DNA from: a virus
DNA length: 47,034 nucleotides
Strand: one strand, 5' to 3'
IMG/VR virus record: IMGVR_UViG_3300009418_000002
Coordinates: 1 to 47,034 of that record
Shown: one piece after another, positions 17,338-25,140 of the stretch
Position numbering within the stretch: position 1 is the first letter of the stretch
How the letters are laid out: every line of letters begins with the position of its first letter
Notes under the pieces: generated by a model
Databases searched by the model: none
The model's input: only the letters and a program-made list of their open reading frames with translations
What the model was told of the DNA's origin: nothing
Position numbers and translations under genes: made by a program

Positions 17338-18365
17338 TGGACCACTCTCTCGACAGCACGTGCCTGACAGGAGTGAATCGGTTGAAGAAAATCCTCACCC
17401 CCAAAGCCGCGACGGAAGAACTCGATATTGGATTCCTTTTCGGTGACGCTGCCTCCCTGATGACCCATCTCGTAATACTTCACACCGAGTTCCTTTAAGC
17501 GTTTGATGATGGCCCACTGAATTGGATGTGACACGTTCGGTGCAAGACTCGCAGCACTGGCATAGTAGGCATAGTCTTTCCATCGCAACACATACGCAAA
17601 TCCAAGAACGCTCTCGCCTTCTCTTGCCACAAACCACGACGCATGGTCAGCCAGCACGAAGCTATCCTGACAGACCCATGAATCGGACGGGCGCGTCACC
17701 CGACCGGAGGCGCGGTGGTGTAAGTCTTGGCACAGTTCCCTGGTGTGATCGTGCCGTTCCTCAGTGACCGTGATTGCCGAGTCTCGAATGATGTGCCTGT
17801 AGCTTTTTCTCACGTCAGCCCATAACCTAGTCAGGGGGATAGATAGATCGATAATACGTGTCCTGATGGAGTCTTCCTGCCAGCCGTTGTCTAATACCAA
17901 TGCTGAATACATCGGTGGATTGCACCACATTCCTTTAAGCATGTCATCAGGAACAAAGTGTGGATGAATCGGCATTATGCGAAAACCGACACGACTATCA
18001 GCGTGACTCACTACCGACTCCAACACTTCACACATGATCGGCAACACGACATCCATCGCAAACCGTTCGTCTGGATGATCCACCAACGCTTCATGCAACA
18101 GCAATGGGGCAGGGGCAGGAAGGTCGCCAAGCCCAAACAGGTTAAGCTCTGGATGATAGGTGAGAAGTTGTGCGGCCACGACTCTCCCGTCTACCGTCAC
18201 GCCCCATGAATGATCGACGAGTGTCGGGTTCCGTGCTATCTCATAATCCCGCCAGAGCGGTCGATTCCAGAACCAGAGGGCGTCTTTTTTGATGACAAGC
18301 TCGTCAACTTGTTCTGTGATCTTTACACCTGACACCGGAACCACTTGGATTCGTGTGTCTTTCAT
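17334..18365 (-). CDS. FemAB/GNAT-like acyltransferase
   Basis: This protein has 343 residues from the ATG at 18365 (ATGA overlap with 18362-18889). The N-terminal half has 'NRPLWRDYEIARNPTLVDHSWGVTVDGRVVAAQLL', as in GNAT-type domains, and the second half has 'ADVRKSYRHIIRDS', 'SWFVAREGESVLGFAYVL', 'YYASAASLAP' and 'KRLKELGVKYYEMGHQGG', as in FemAB-type acyltransferases. It is likely to add an acyl or aminoacyl group to an amino sugar. The substrate is unknown. Confidence 0.75.
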   Translation of the reverse strand: MKDTRIQVVPVSGVKITEQVDELVIKKDALWFWNRPLWRDYEIARNPTLVDHSWGVTVDGRVVAAQLLTYHPELNLFGLGDLPAPAPLLLHEALVDHPDERFAMDVVLPIMCEVLESVVSHADSRVGFRIMPIHPHFVPDDMLKGMWCNPPMYSALVLDNGWQEDSIRTRIIDLSIPLTRLWADVRKSYRHIIRDSAITVTEERHDHTRELCQDLHHRASGRVTRPSDSWVCQDSFVLADHASWFVAREGESVLGFAYVLRWKDYAYYASAASLAPNVSHPIQWAIIKRLKELGVKYYEMGHQGGSVTEKESNIEFFRRGFGGEDFLQPIHSCQARAVERVVH

Positions 18366-18889
18366 AACCGATAGTCCAGTGTCCAGATGTCTCCGCGTTG
18401 ACGACTCACCCAAAAGCCGCACGACCGAAACGCGCACAGCGATGGCTCGTTGTGTCGCTTGACGACTGCTTCAAGAGTTGGTACGCCGAGATCCTTGGCC
18501 TTGCGACAGACGGCACGAAGCATTGGTGTGGCATACCCACATCCTCGGTGAATCGGCGCGACAGTAATCGACACCCGACCATGACGCAGCAGATGGCGAT
18601 TCGGTGAATGCGAGTCATCCTGCACAGAAGGTCGCAAGTCGAGGGCAACGGTTCCAAGATCATCCCACTGAGTATGAGCAATAAACGACGGCGTGAGCGG
18701 GTCTTCCATCATGCTGTGGAGCCACTCCAGATGGTCATCGAACTCAATCGGATCTGAGGAAAGCGAGTTTCGTCGTGTCTGTGGATCGTTGGCCCATCGA
18801 TACAGCAGGGGTGCGTCATCTGCCGTGACCTTTCTCAGCCCAACCACGGGATCTGAACCCTGGTGATCCCTGGTATTACCTGGTCTCAT
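18362..18889 (-). CDS. GNAT N-acetyltransferase (PseH-like)
   Basis: This 175-residue GNAT protein has 'GLRKVTADDAPLLYRWANDPQTRRNSLSSDPIEFDDHLEWL', 'VSITVAPIHRGCGYATPMLRAVCRKA' with the acetyl-CoA loop (RGCGYA), and 'LEAVVKRHNEPSLCAFRSCGF'. The order and the 'W.ND......S...I....H..WL' start are those of PseH and related amino-sugar N-acetyltransferases. It is overlapped on both sides by ATGA. It probably acetylates a 4-amino sugar before the synthase step. Confidence 0.85.
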   Translation of the reverse strand: MRPGNTRDHQGSDPVVGLRKVTADDAPLLYRWANDPQTRRNSLSSDPIEFDDHLEWLHSMMEDPLTPSFIAHTQWDDLGTVALDLRPSVQDDSHSPNRHLLRHGRVSITVAPIHRGCGYATPMLRAVCRKAKDLGVPTLEAVVKRHNEPSLCAFRSCGFWVSRQRGDIWTLDYRL

Positions 18890-19734
18890 ACTCCGACGCG
18901 AAACTGCGCCATCTCCGCTTCTTCGTCCACCTGTTGCTTGTCAGAAGTTCCCATCGCCAGTTCAGCGACCTCCACGTTCAGGACATAGCTCTGTAGCTGG
19001 TCAGGAGTCATGGCGTGTGCATAGTCTGGATTCTTCGGGTCGGTGTCAGGCACTCTGAAATGTGCCTCAAGAATCTCAGCACCCGCACAGACCGCAAGTG
19101 CGCCAGAGGTCACGTAGTTGGGAGCCGTATGATCTGAGAATCCACTAAACGCCAAGGCTTCACGCTTGTTGTCGCCCTTCGACGGAGCCAGGAACGAGCG
19201 ACGCAATACCTTCAAATTTAGCGACCCGTAAGAAGCCGGATACGCACTGACGCAATGCAACAGCTTGAGTTCGTCGGCGGTATAACTGAACGCGAAGTCC
19301 AGATCATTGATACTGGTCATGCCTGTGCTGACGATCATGGGCTTCATACATGCAGACATTGCGTCCCGCAACTCTGCATCCTGGCACTCAAATGACGAAA
19401 TCTTAAACATCGAGACATGCGGGGCGATGACCTCGACATCCTCTGGCAAATAGACGGTGCAAAGATAATCGACCCCTCGTTGCTTGGCGATAAGAGCAAG
19501 TTGTTCATGCCACTCGGCTGGCCATTGAAGGAGATTCTTATAGTGGGCCGCGAACGGAGTCTTCGTCGCGTGGCGGCGTTTCGCCATTTTCCTGGCTGAG
19601 CTTGTCCATTGAAACTTCACCGCACTTGCGCCAACAGAAGCCGCGACCGTGATGAGATGTTCCATCTTTGAAAGGGACGCATCCCCGCAGGATCCAGCTT
19701 CAGCGATGAGGGTCGTTTTGATATTGTTGGGCAT
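18886..19734 (-). CDS. NeuB/PseI-family nonulosonate synthase
   Basis: This 282-residue TIM-barrel protein has 'LIAEAGSCGDASLSKMEHLITVAASVGASAVKFQ', 'CTVYLPEDVEVIAP', 'FKISSFECQDAELRDAM', 'MIVSTGMTSINDLDFAF', 'LLHCVSAYPASYGSLNL', 'GFSDHTAPNYVTSGALAVCAGAEILEAHFRVP'. These are the NeuB/PseI/LegI marks, including the metal and phosphoenolpyruvate residues. It condenses phosphoenolpyruvate with an amino sugar. The usual C-terminal SAF (antifreeze-like) domain of about 60 residues is absent. It overlaps the Gfo/Idh/MocA gene by about 35 bases. Confidence 0.92.
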   Translation of the reverse strand: MPNNIKTTLIAEAGSCGDASLSKMEHLITVAASVGASAVKFQWTSSARKMAKRRHATKTPFAAHYKNLLQWPAEWHEQLALIAKQRGVDYLCTVYLPEDVEVIAPHVSMFKISSFECQDAELRDAMSACMKPMIVSTGMTSINDLDFAFSYTADELKLLHCVSAYPASYGSLNLKVLRRSFLAPSKGDNKREALAFSGFSDHTAPNYVTSGALAVCAGAEILEAHFRVPDTDPKNPDYAHAMTPDQLQSYVLNVEVAELAMGTSDKQQVDEEAEMAQFRVGV

Positions 19735-20563
19735 CGTGAATCATCTCCACGACAAGCGCACCATCTGTGATAGTGGCTGCCGTTGTTGAAGGTTTCCGAA
19801 GTGTCAGAGCTTGCATGAAGTCCTTGAGTTCGTCTTTATACATCGGTGCAATCGCTGACGGTGGATGTCGCAAATTATAATTAGTCTTCGTCTGGTCGTC
19901 CCATGCGACAGTCAGGGTTCGACATTCCTCTCGTGGATGGCTGACATATTTCAACTCACAATCAATTTCCAAGTCTTCTTTCTTTTTGCGTGGCGCGGTA
20001 AGACCAATCCATGCCGAGGTCGGTTCCACCTGTGCGAAGTTGACGCGAGTCGCCCCAAAGAAGTGGCAAGCAAGATCAAGTTCATGACTGGCTTCATAAA
20101 TGACATCCCCATACGTCGAAGCGAATCCCGGCCAGAGACTTCGACACGAATAGCATGTCAGCTTGACATGGGTCGCTCTGGTTCCTTTTTTAAGCGTGGC
20201 ACACATCTCGCTCATGGCACGAATTATCGTGCGATTAAACCGCCAGCAGTAGCCGACCTGCGTGATACGTCCCACGCTCATCTCTACCAGGGAGGTCGCC
20301 TCGTCAAGCGATGAACATAACGGCTTCTCGATAAAGACTCCCGCCTCGGTCTGTTCAAGTGCATCTTTTGCGATGTCGTAGTGGGTTGAGAATGGTGTGC
20401 AGATCAGAATCCCATCAGGCTGACGAGACAATGCGTCCTCAAGTGGAGGCGAATCTGAGACTCGTGGGTCAACAATTTCGATGTCATCTTGGACACCGAG
20501 AGCGAGGGCGTTCCGATGATGACGCTTGCCAATGGAACCGAATCCAATAATGAGCAGTCGCAT
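19700..20563 (-). CDS. Gfo/Idh/MocA-family sugar oxidoreductase
   Basis: This 287-residue protein begins RLLIIGFGSIGKRHHRNALALG, the NAD(P)-binding Rossmann loop, followed by 'ILICTPFSTHYDIAKDAL' and 'VFIEKPLCSSLDEA' (EKP motif), and 'YEASHELDLACHFFG' with the substrate-domain histidine. It would oxidise or reduce a sugar hydroxyl in the cassette. It is shorter than usual (330 or more). AGGGA precedes the ATG, which follows the TGA of 20564-21562 directly. Confidence 0.88.
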   Translation of the reverse strand: MRLLIIGFGSIGKRHHRNALALGVQDDIEIVDPRVSDSPPLEDALSRQPDGILICTPFSTHYDIAKDALEQTEAGVFIEKPLCSSLDEATSLVEMSVGRITQVGYCWRFNRTIIRAMSEMCATLKKGTRATHVKLTCYSCRSLWPGFASTYGDVIYEASHELDLACHFFGATRVNFAQVEPTSAWIGLTAPRKKKEDLEIDCELKYVSHPREECRTLTVAWDDQTKTNYNLRHPPSAIAPMYKDELKDFMQALTLRKPSTTAATITDGALVVEMIHDAQQYQNDPHR

Positions 20564-21562
20564 TCAATATCCCTGCTCGTCTGCTGATGCGATAAGTGAC
20601 CGTAGCTGGGCGTCATTCATGAGCCTATCCGGTGCGTTGCTGGTGTATCGGTAGGTGGAAGGCACGGCTTTTCCTGCCCAGGCATCCTGCGTCCACGTTG
20701 GGCCAGATGGCGGGACAATGTAGAGGTCACACGACGAATCATAGAGTGTGCGGGTTACTTCCTCAGTCGAGAGCAAGACCTCATGCACCTTCTCGCCACC
20801 AGCCCGAATTCCAATAACAGACGCATTGAGTTCTCTGAAGTTCCCTGTCTGCCTAACGACTGTTCGCATCAAGTCATGCACGGATGCCGACTTGAGTGAC
20901 GGCACGAAGATTTCGCCACCCACTTGACGATCTATCGCTTTCCAGACCAGTTCAACGGCCGCCGATAACGGCATCCAGAACCGTGTCATCTCGGTGTCGG
21001 TAATCTGTAGCCGCTCACCTCGCTGTTGCTGCTTGCGCCAGAGTTGCAAGACCGACCCGCGTGAGCCAAGCACGTTGCCGTAGCGCACGACAGACGCACG
21101 GAACGTCTCAGGGTGATAGGCATTGGAGCCAATCACGAAACCCTCAGCACTGGCCTTGGTTTTGCCATATTGGTTCATCGCCTCAACCGCTTTATCTGAA
21201 CTGATGAAGACCAACTGCTTGACCCCACAGGCAAGACAGGCATTGACGACGTTCATTGTGCCGATGACATTCGTCTTAATCAGTTCGCCGCCATCGGTGT
21301 GGGCGTTGACCCGTTTCAATGCCGCCGCATGAACCACCACGTCCGTGCCATAGAACGCCTGACACAGCCGATGATAGTCACGCACGTCCCCCAGGTAGGC
21401 GCGGAACTGGTGATAGGTTTTGAACTGGTCGCCAATCTGGTCAGCTTTCACCTCATCGCGTGACAAGGAAATCAGTCGCGTCACTTCTGGATGATGCTCT
21501 TGACAGTGCCCGATGAAGGCTCGACCAAAACTGCCCGTCCCGCCTGTGACCAGTATCTTCAT
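20564..21562 (-). CDS. PseB/CapD-like UDP-sugar 4,6-dehydratase
   Basis: This protein has 332 residues from the ATG at 21562, which overlaps the preceding small gene by ATGA; a longer frame is an unlikely start. The NAD-binding MKILVTGGTGSFGRAFI, 'DVVVHAAALKRVNAHTDGGELIKTNVIGTMNVV', the active site 'VFISSDKAVEAMNQYGKTK' and 'RYGNVLGSRGSVLQLW' match short-chain dehydrogenase type dehydratases such as PseB (UDP-GlcNAc inverting dehydratase). It makes the 4-keto-6-deoxy intermediate that starts pseudaminic or legionaminic-type pathways. Confidence 0.9.
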   Translation of the reverse strand: MKILVTGGTGSFGRAFIGHCQEHHPEVTRLISLSRDEVKADQIGDQFKTYHQFRAYLGDVRDYHRLCQAFYGTDVVVHAAALKRVNAHTDGGELIKTNVIGTMNVVNACLACGVKQLVFISSDKAVEAMNQYGKTKASAEGFVIGSNAYHPETFRASVVRYGNVLGSRGSVLQLWRKQQQRGERLQITDTEMTRFWMPLSAAVELVWKAIDRQVGGEIFVPSLKSASVHDLMRTVVRQTGNFRELNASVIGIRAGGEKVHEVLLSTEEVTRTLYDSSCDLYIVPPSGPTWTQDAWAGKAVPSTYRYTSNAPDRLMNDAQLRSLIASADEQGY

Positions 21563-21783
21563 GTGCCTCGGCTCATTCGGTTGATGTACCGATGATCGAC
21601 ATTGATCCGACACTTCACTCGCATCCGTTCGTGGGCCGGAAGCGACCAGAACCACATCTTCTCCTCGATGACATATCGTAAACGAGGATAGATTCTGAGA
21701 GCCATCCCACACACGCCAAGACCAGTCAACCAGATGAGATGGTTACACCACGAACGAGCGGTCGCAAAATGGGCAGGTGACAT
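21559..21783 (-). CDS. small protein with one membrane segment
   Basis: This 74-residue protein overlaps its upstream neighbour by about 40 bases and the dehydratase gene by ATGA. Residues 14-29 (CNHLIWLTGLGVCGMALRIY) form one hydrophobic stretch, and the C-terminal half is basic (KCRINVDHRYINR). No family is recognised. Its tight coupling to the sugar cassette suggests a link, which is inference. Confidence 0.5.
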   Translation of the reverse strand: MSPAHFATARSWCNHLIWLTGLGVCGMALRIYPRLRYVIEEKMWFWSLPAHERMRVKCRINVDHRYINRMSRGT

Positions 21784-22297
21784 CAGAGGTTTTCCCTTCC
21801 GTGGTTGTTCCAGGAGTGAGTTCTTCTGGTTGGTTCTTTTTGTGCTGGTGTAGATGCTCTCGTAAGTCTTCTCGGCTTAATGCTTGATCGTCACAGTACG
21901 CCAGCAACTTGTTCCGGTCGTCCACGTCTTTCACCTTCATGGCTTCCTGGTGGTGTGACCATGACAGCTTCGTCGCAAACGGACGGTCATTCTGTGGGTA
22001 GGCTTTAGAGATACGCACCGCCTGAGAGAGCGTCCAGTACGACTTCTGTGTGAGTTCGACAGCCTGTGTGTAGGATTCACCGTAGTCGCCTCGACCTTCT
22101 CCGTATAACAGCAGGTCGCCAATGGCCCACATCGTGGCGTTCGCCATGAGGTAGCAGTTTTGTAGCCCGCTACAAAACTCCTCAATCGTGGGTTCACCTG
22201 TAATAACGGCTCCGGTAGCGGTCAGATTGATTCCACCTCCCAATTCAATCGACTGGTCTGGAGAGGCGATCAGAATAGTCTCGGCCTTTCTTGTCAT
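21743..22297 (-). CDS. hypothetical HTH-like protein with C-terminal CxxC
   Basis: This protein has 184 residues from the ATG at 22297, with GAGGA about nine bases upstream; a TTG at 22318 would add seven residues. The middle part 'MWAIGDLLLYGEGRGDYGESYTQAVELTQKSYWTLSQAVRISKAYPQNDR' resembles DUF3102/ParB-tail type proteins that combine helix-turn-helix segments. The last residues TCPFCDRSFVV form a half zinc knuckle. A DNA-binding role is likely but the family is not sure. Confidence 0.55.
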   Translation of the reverse strand: MTRKAETILIASPDQSIELGGGINLTATGAVITGEPTIEEFCSGLQNCYLMANATMWAIGDLLLYGEGRGDYGESYTQAVELTQKSYWTLSQAVRISKAYPQNDRPFATKLSWSHHQEAMKVKDVDDRNKLLAYCDDQALSREDLREHLHQHKKNQPEELTPGTTTEGKTSDVTCPFCDRSFVV

Positions 22298-22314
22298 GTA
22301 GTCTGTTCCTCGGC

Positions 22315-22626
22315 TCAAAGAAGTGGATGGCTGAAGACCCGTCGAGCCATACGGATGTTCAGCACCAACGCATTCGCCTCGTCAACGGTTCGCACGATGA
22401 CCACGGGTGTGCCGCGCCATGACTGATGCCACGACCGTTGCAATTCATTCAGCTTGTTATTGCCGACCTTGACTTCGACCGGCACCGTCCACCCATCGAC
22501 ACCAAGTATGAGGTCAGGCACCCCACCGCCAAGCGTGGCAGTACTGAAGACGCTCACACTAGGATGCCGACGAAACGCTTCCACGATGGCACCATGATTC
22601 CGGTCAACCTTGGCGAATCTCGTCAT
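22315..22626 (-). CDS. VRR-NUC-like nuclease
   Basis: This 103-residue protein has the short phage VRR-NUC/PD-(D/E)XK layout: 'VDRNHGAIVEAFRRHPSVSVFSTATLGGGVPDLIL', then 'GWTVPVEVKVGNNKLNELQRSWHQSW', and 'VVIVRTVDEA'. The Asp of PDLI and the Glu-x-Lys of VEVK are the expected catalytic residues. It probably trims branched or broken DNA. It overlaps the HNH gene by four bases, giving a small nuclease pair. Confidence 0.8.
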   Translation of the reverse strand: MTRFAKVDRNHGAIVEAFRRHPSVSVFSTATLGGGVPDLILGVDGWTVPVEVKVGNNKLNELQRSWHQSWRGTPVVIVRTVDEANALVLNIRMARRVFSHPLL

Positions 22627-22967
22627 ATAGGACGTGAGGATGTCACAGTTATCTCGCTATTGCACCCTAGCGACTCATCCTTAAACGAGAGCCAGATCTT
22701 ACGTGCATGCACTTTCTGATGACACTCCGCACATAACGCCAAACAATTTATCAGGCTAAATGTCTGTTCCAGTGGTAATCCTTTCGACCGGAAGACAACT
22801 TCGTGCATGTGGAGACTGCCACGTTCATGGCACACACGACAATGACGATCACGATTCATCACGGCGCTTCTGACTGAGGCGATTAAGTCGTTACGGACTT
22901 TTCGTTTGGCCCGACGACGGGACGATTGTTTCTGAGGCTTTGGAATGGCGATCATAGATATCTGCAT
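22623..22967 (-). CDS. HNH endonuclease
   Basis: This 114-residue protein has a basic N-terminus (SSRRRAKRKVRND) and the HNH core 'MNRDRHCRVCHERGSLHMHEVVFRSKG', 'SLINCLALCAECHQKVHARKIWL'. CxxC pairs and the His residues of the core are present. It may nick phage or host DNA, or act at packaging. The start at 22967 has only a weak Shine-Dalgarno sequence; the ATG four codons inward is a possible alternative. Confidence 0.85.
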   Translation of the reverse strand: MQISMIAIPKPQKQSSRRRAKRKVRNDLIASVRSAVMNRDRHCRVCHERGSLHMHEVVFRSKGLPLEQTFSLINCLALCAECHQKVHARKIWLSFKDESLGCNSEITVTSSRPI

Positions 22968-23068
22968 AATTCTTATCGGTGGCGTGGAGGTGCGGAGACA
23001 GGATTATGAGCCTGGATAGCCTGGGAAGCCATCAAACACCTGCACACCACCGCCTTTCATTTTACCAT

Positions 23069-23695
23069 TTAGCCCCGCTTGTTGATCCGTCTTCGATGAT
23101 GAAGTTGAGTTCTTGCTCGTTCGGCTTTGAGAACCGGACTGGCGTTCCAGCACAGACACCGTTCCACATAGTCATGGTCATAGAGATGGCGTTTACTAGT
23201 CTCGCATGAGCCACACAACTCCTTCTCTGTGCAGGAATACGACCGCCAGCCCGTATCACTACAGTGGTGGCAGTAGTAGGTCGCCACATGAATCGGTGCG
23301 GTTTTCCAGTTCTTGGCGTTTGGGAGTGAGTGGCCCGTGATGCGTTTATAGGTATCTAGGAACTCAGTACGCGCCTTCCTGAGCTTCTCTTCCTCATCAC
23401 GTTCAATCTGCGCCGGTGGCAATTGTTTAGTGTTCTCCGTATCTCTCGCCACCCGTTGCATGGCGTCATTGTCAGCGACTTCGTACCAACTCCCATCATC
23501 TGGCATGAACGGATTCGCTTCTTTACACAACGTCTGTGCGGCCACCTCAACACTCTCAATCGGTAAGTCACCAAGCACTAGAAACGACGCTTCCAGTTTC
23601 ACTTCGTCCGTCTTGGTGTTCTTCGAGGCTGCGACAAAGTTAAACACGCGAGTGAATCGTTCTGGCGCATCACGAGTCAATAGGTAGGTTGTCAT
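23069..23695 (-). CDS. hypothetical replication-region protein with zinc motif
   Basis: This 208-residue protein starts at an ATG with AAGGAGGGATAG. The N-terminal part has 'LEASFLVLGDLPIESVEVAAQTLCKEANPFMPDDGSWYEV', the middle is charged and helical, and the C-terminal part has cysteines in pairs: 'YYCHHCSDTGWRSYSC', 'LCGSCETSKR', 'CLCW'. A metal-binding role is likely. Its place downstream of the replication initiator suggests a loader or accessory factor, but I do not recognise the family. Confidence 0.6.
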   Translation of the reverse strand: MTTYLLTRDAPERFTRVFNFVAASKNTKTDEVKLEASFLVLGDLPIESVEVAAQTLCKEANPFMPDDGSWYEVADNDAMQRVARDTENTKQLPPAQIERDEEEKLRKARTEFLDTYKRITGHSLPNAKNWKTAPIHVATYYCHHCSDTGWRSYSCTEKELCGSCETSKRHLYDHDYVERCLCWNASPVLKAERARTQLHHRRRINKRG

Positions 23696-24238
23696 CTATC
23701 CCTCCTTGGTGAGCGCATCAGAGATGGTGCGCCCAAATAATGTTCCCTGAATAACACCAACTTCAACGGGAAGATTCATTGGACAAACGCTTGACAGTCT
23801 CGTTATTTCCCATTTGCGCTTGTCGCACAAGGGATGATTGTCCTGTCGATTACGAGTGTTGTTATTCCATGGCTTGCCTTTGATCGTGCCGACCAGACAC
23901 CAACCAGAGGCATTTAAGGTAATTCCAGGTTCACTGGCAAGTGTGTAAGTAATCAAACGGTGATAGCCCATAGACTTAGCGGCTTTCCATGCGGCTCCAT
24001 ACAGTTTCGATGGCGCATTCTTAGTCCCATCGGTGCAGCATCTCGTAACCTCCAAGGTTAGTCCATCATCAGAGGCACGAGTCACGGGTCGTCCAACCAT
24101 AATCACGCCGACAACCTTAATGCCATCATTAACAGCGATGCCCCACTTCCACCCCTGTGGAGGCACATGGTGTCGATGATGGGTCTGAACAAACCGACAG
24201 GCATCCTTGTAGGTTAGAGGCTGGAGAAAGAGAGTCAC
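23696..24238 (-). CDS. XF1762/Mom-like GNAT-fold protein
   Basis: This 180-residue protein starts with GTG, with GGAGGG just upstream. The motif run 'YKDACRFVQTHHRHHVPPQGWKWGIAV', 'VVGVIMVGRPVTRASDDGLTLEVTRCCTDGTKNAPSKLYGAAWKAAKSMGYHRLITYTLASEPGITLNASGW' is the XF1762-type phage family, which resembles the Mu Mom DNA-modification protein. Mom changes adenine in DNA; whether XF1762 proteins do so is unsettled. The gene lies between the initiator and nuclease genes. Confidence 0.85.
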   Translation of the reverse strand: MTLFLQPLTYKDACRFVQTHHRHHVPPQGWKWGIAVNDGIKVVGVIMVGRPVTRASDDGLTLEVTRCCTDGTKNAPSKLYGAAWKAAKSMGYHRLITYTLASEPGITLNASGWCLVGTIKGKPWNNNTRNRQDNHPLCDKRKWEITRLSSVCPMNLPVEVGVIQGTLFGRTISDALTKEG

Positions 24239-25011
24239 TATCCCTCCTTTCGATGTCGTTCAAGAAAGCGTTTACTGGCATCAATCATGGTGAGTGTGTT
24301 CGTGGTCAGTTTCGGTTTCTGATTAACCTGTGGTTCATCTTCCCATCGGCGTTCCTTGAGAAACCGCACCGCGTGGCAAATGTAGCGTTCGTCAATATCT
24401 TCATCCTCCCATGCTTTGAGATACAGCGTCAGTCCGTCCATCACCTCCTGATAGAGTGGTGTGTCGTGTTCAATTTTCAACTTCTTCCAAATTTCCGATG
24501 CGGCTTTCTTTCCTCGATTTCGTGGATACCTCGACCAGAATGATTCAAATCGAGCCGTATAGTTATTAGTACTATTATTAGTACTATTATTAGTACAGTC
24601 TCCACTTAACACCAGCGTATCAGTCGTCTGTAACTGCACGTCCTTGTGTGGTTTATCAGCGTCAGCTAGTAACACCGATGTTACAGGGGTAGCCACATGG
24701 GTATTACTACCCTTCGGTGAAATCAGTTTCAGTTGATACAAGTTCTCCACGTATTGCTGCGGCTTGATGGTCTGGTGTTGCACAGCCAACGCGCCGATGC
24801 CGAGCAGTTCCTTCACCCACCGATCAACGGTCGGCATCGAACACTTGAGAACCGTGGCAAGTTCTGACCGTGATGGATTCGCTAGACCATCACGGTCACA
24901 CCACCTTGCCGACAGATACGCATACAGCCGAATGGCTCCATGCTGAATAGACGATTCAAGAATCCAGAGCGGGACATGGGCGAGTGGTCCCGTGTCACTT
25001 TTGAGTGCCAT
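24238..25011 (-). CDS. replication initiator-like protein (winged HTH plus DnaD-like tail)
   Basis: This 257-residue protein has the N-terminal 'HVPLWILESSIQHGAIRLYAYLSARWCDRDGLANPSRSELATVLKCSMPTVDRWVKELLGIGAL', a winged helix-turn-helix of the replication-initiator type (recognition helix SMPTVDRWVKEL). The C-terminal 'FESFWSRYPRNRGKKAASEIWKKLK' resembles DnaD/phage replisome-organiser tails. Between them is an Asn/Ser/Thr linker encoded by 12-base repeats. It likely opens the phage origin and recruits host helicase. The start is an ATG with GGAGAAAA. Confidence 0.8.
   Translation of the reverse strand: MALKSDTGPLAHVPLWILESSIQHGAIRLYAYLSARWCDRDGLANPSRSELATVLKCSMPTVDRWVKELLGIGALAVQHQTIKPQQYVENLYQLKLISPKGSNTHVATPVTSVLLADADKPHKDVQLQTTDTLVLSGDCTNNSTNNSTNNYTARFESFWSRYPRNRGKKAASEIWKKLKIEHDTPLYQEVMDGLTLYLKAWEDEDIDERYICHAVRFLKERRWEDEPQVNQKPKLTTNTLTMIDASKRFLERHRKEG
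24563..24598. repeat. three tandem 12-bp AT-rich repeats (iteron-like)
   Basis: The unit TTATTAGTACTA occurs at 24563-24574 and 24575-24586 exactly, and again at 24587-24598 with two final changes. Each unit carries the palindrome AGTACT or part of it. It encodes the NNSTNNSTNN linker of the initiator. Small AT-rich iterons inside an initiator gene recall the lambda O gene origin. Origin function is inference. Confidence 0.6.
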
Positions 25012-25138
25012 AAGTTTTCTCCTTTAATGTCTTCCCAAGCGCGTGATATCGCTCCATCCCTTCGACTGTGTTTTTGTAGTGGTCACACCCACCCTTGCAC
25101 CAATCATCGGTGTCCGGCATATCGTCGAAGTTGTCCAT
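24995..25138 (-). CDS. small Cys-containing protein (47 residues)
   Basis: Begins MDNFDDMPDTDDWCKGGCDH and ends KTYGTQK, in a frame ending inside the start of the initiator gene (17-base overlap). A Cys-x3-Cys-x-His set hints at metal binding. The only Shine-Dalgarno-like AGG lies in a hairpin loop just upstream (25141-25157). I do not recognise the family. The GGAGAA that serves the initiator lies in its 3' end. Confidence 0.5.
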   Translation of the reverse strand: MDNFDDMPDTDDWCKGGCDHYKNTVEGMERYHALGKTLKEKTYGTQK

Positions 25139-25140
25139 AG

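Noticed and set aside
21563-21712. 50-residue extension of the dehydratase
   Set aside because: The Rossmann start MKILVTGG and an ATGA overlap mark the real start at 21562; the extension lies over another small gene.
23004-23060. 18-residue minus-strand frame in the gap 22968-23068
   Set aside because: The Gly-rich peptide has no good ribosome site and is too short to support.
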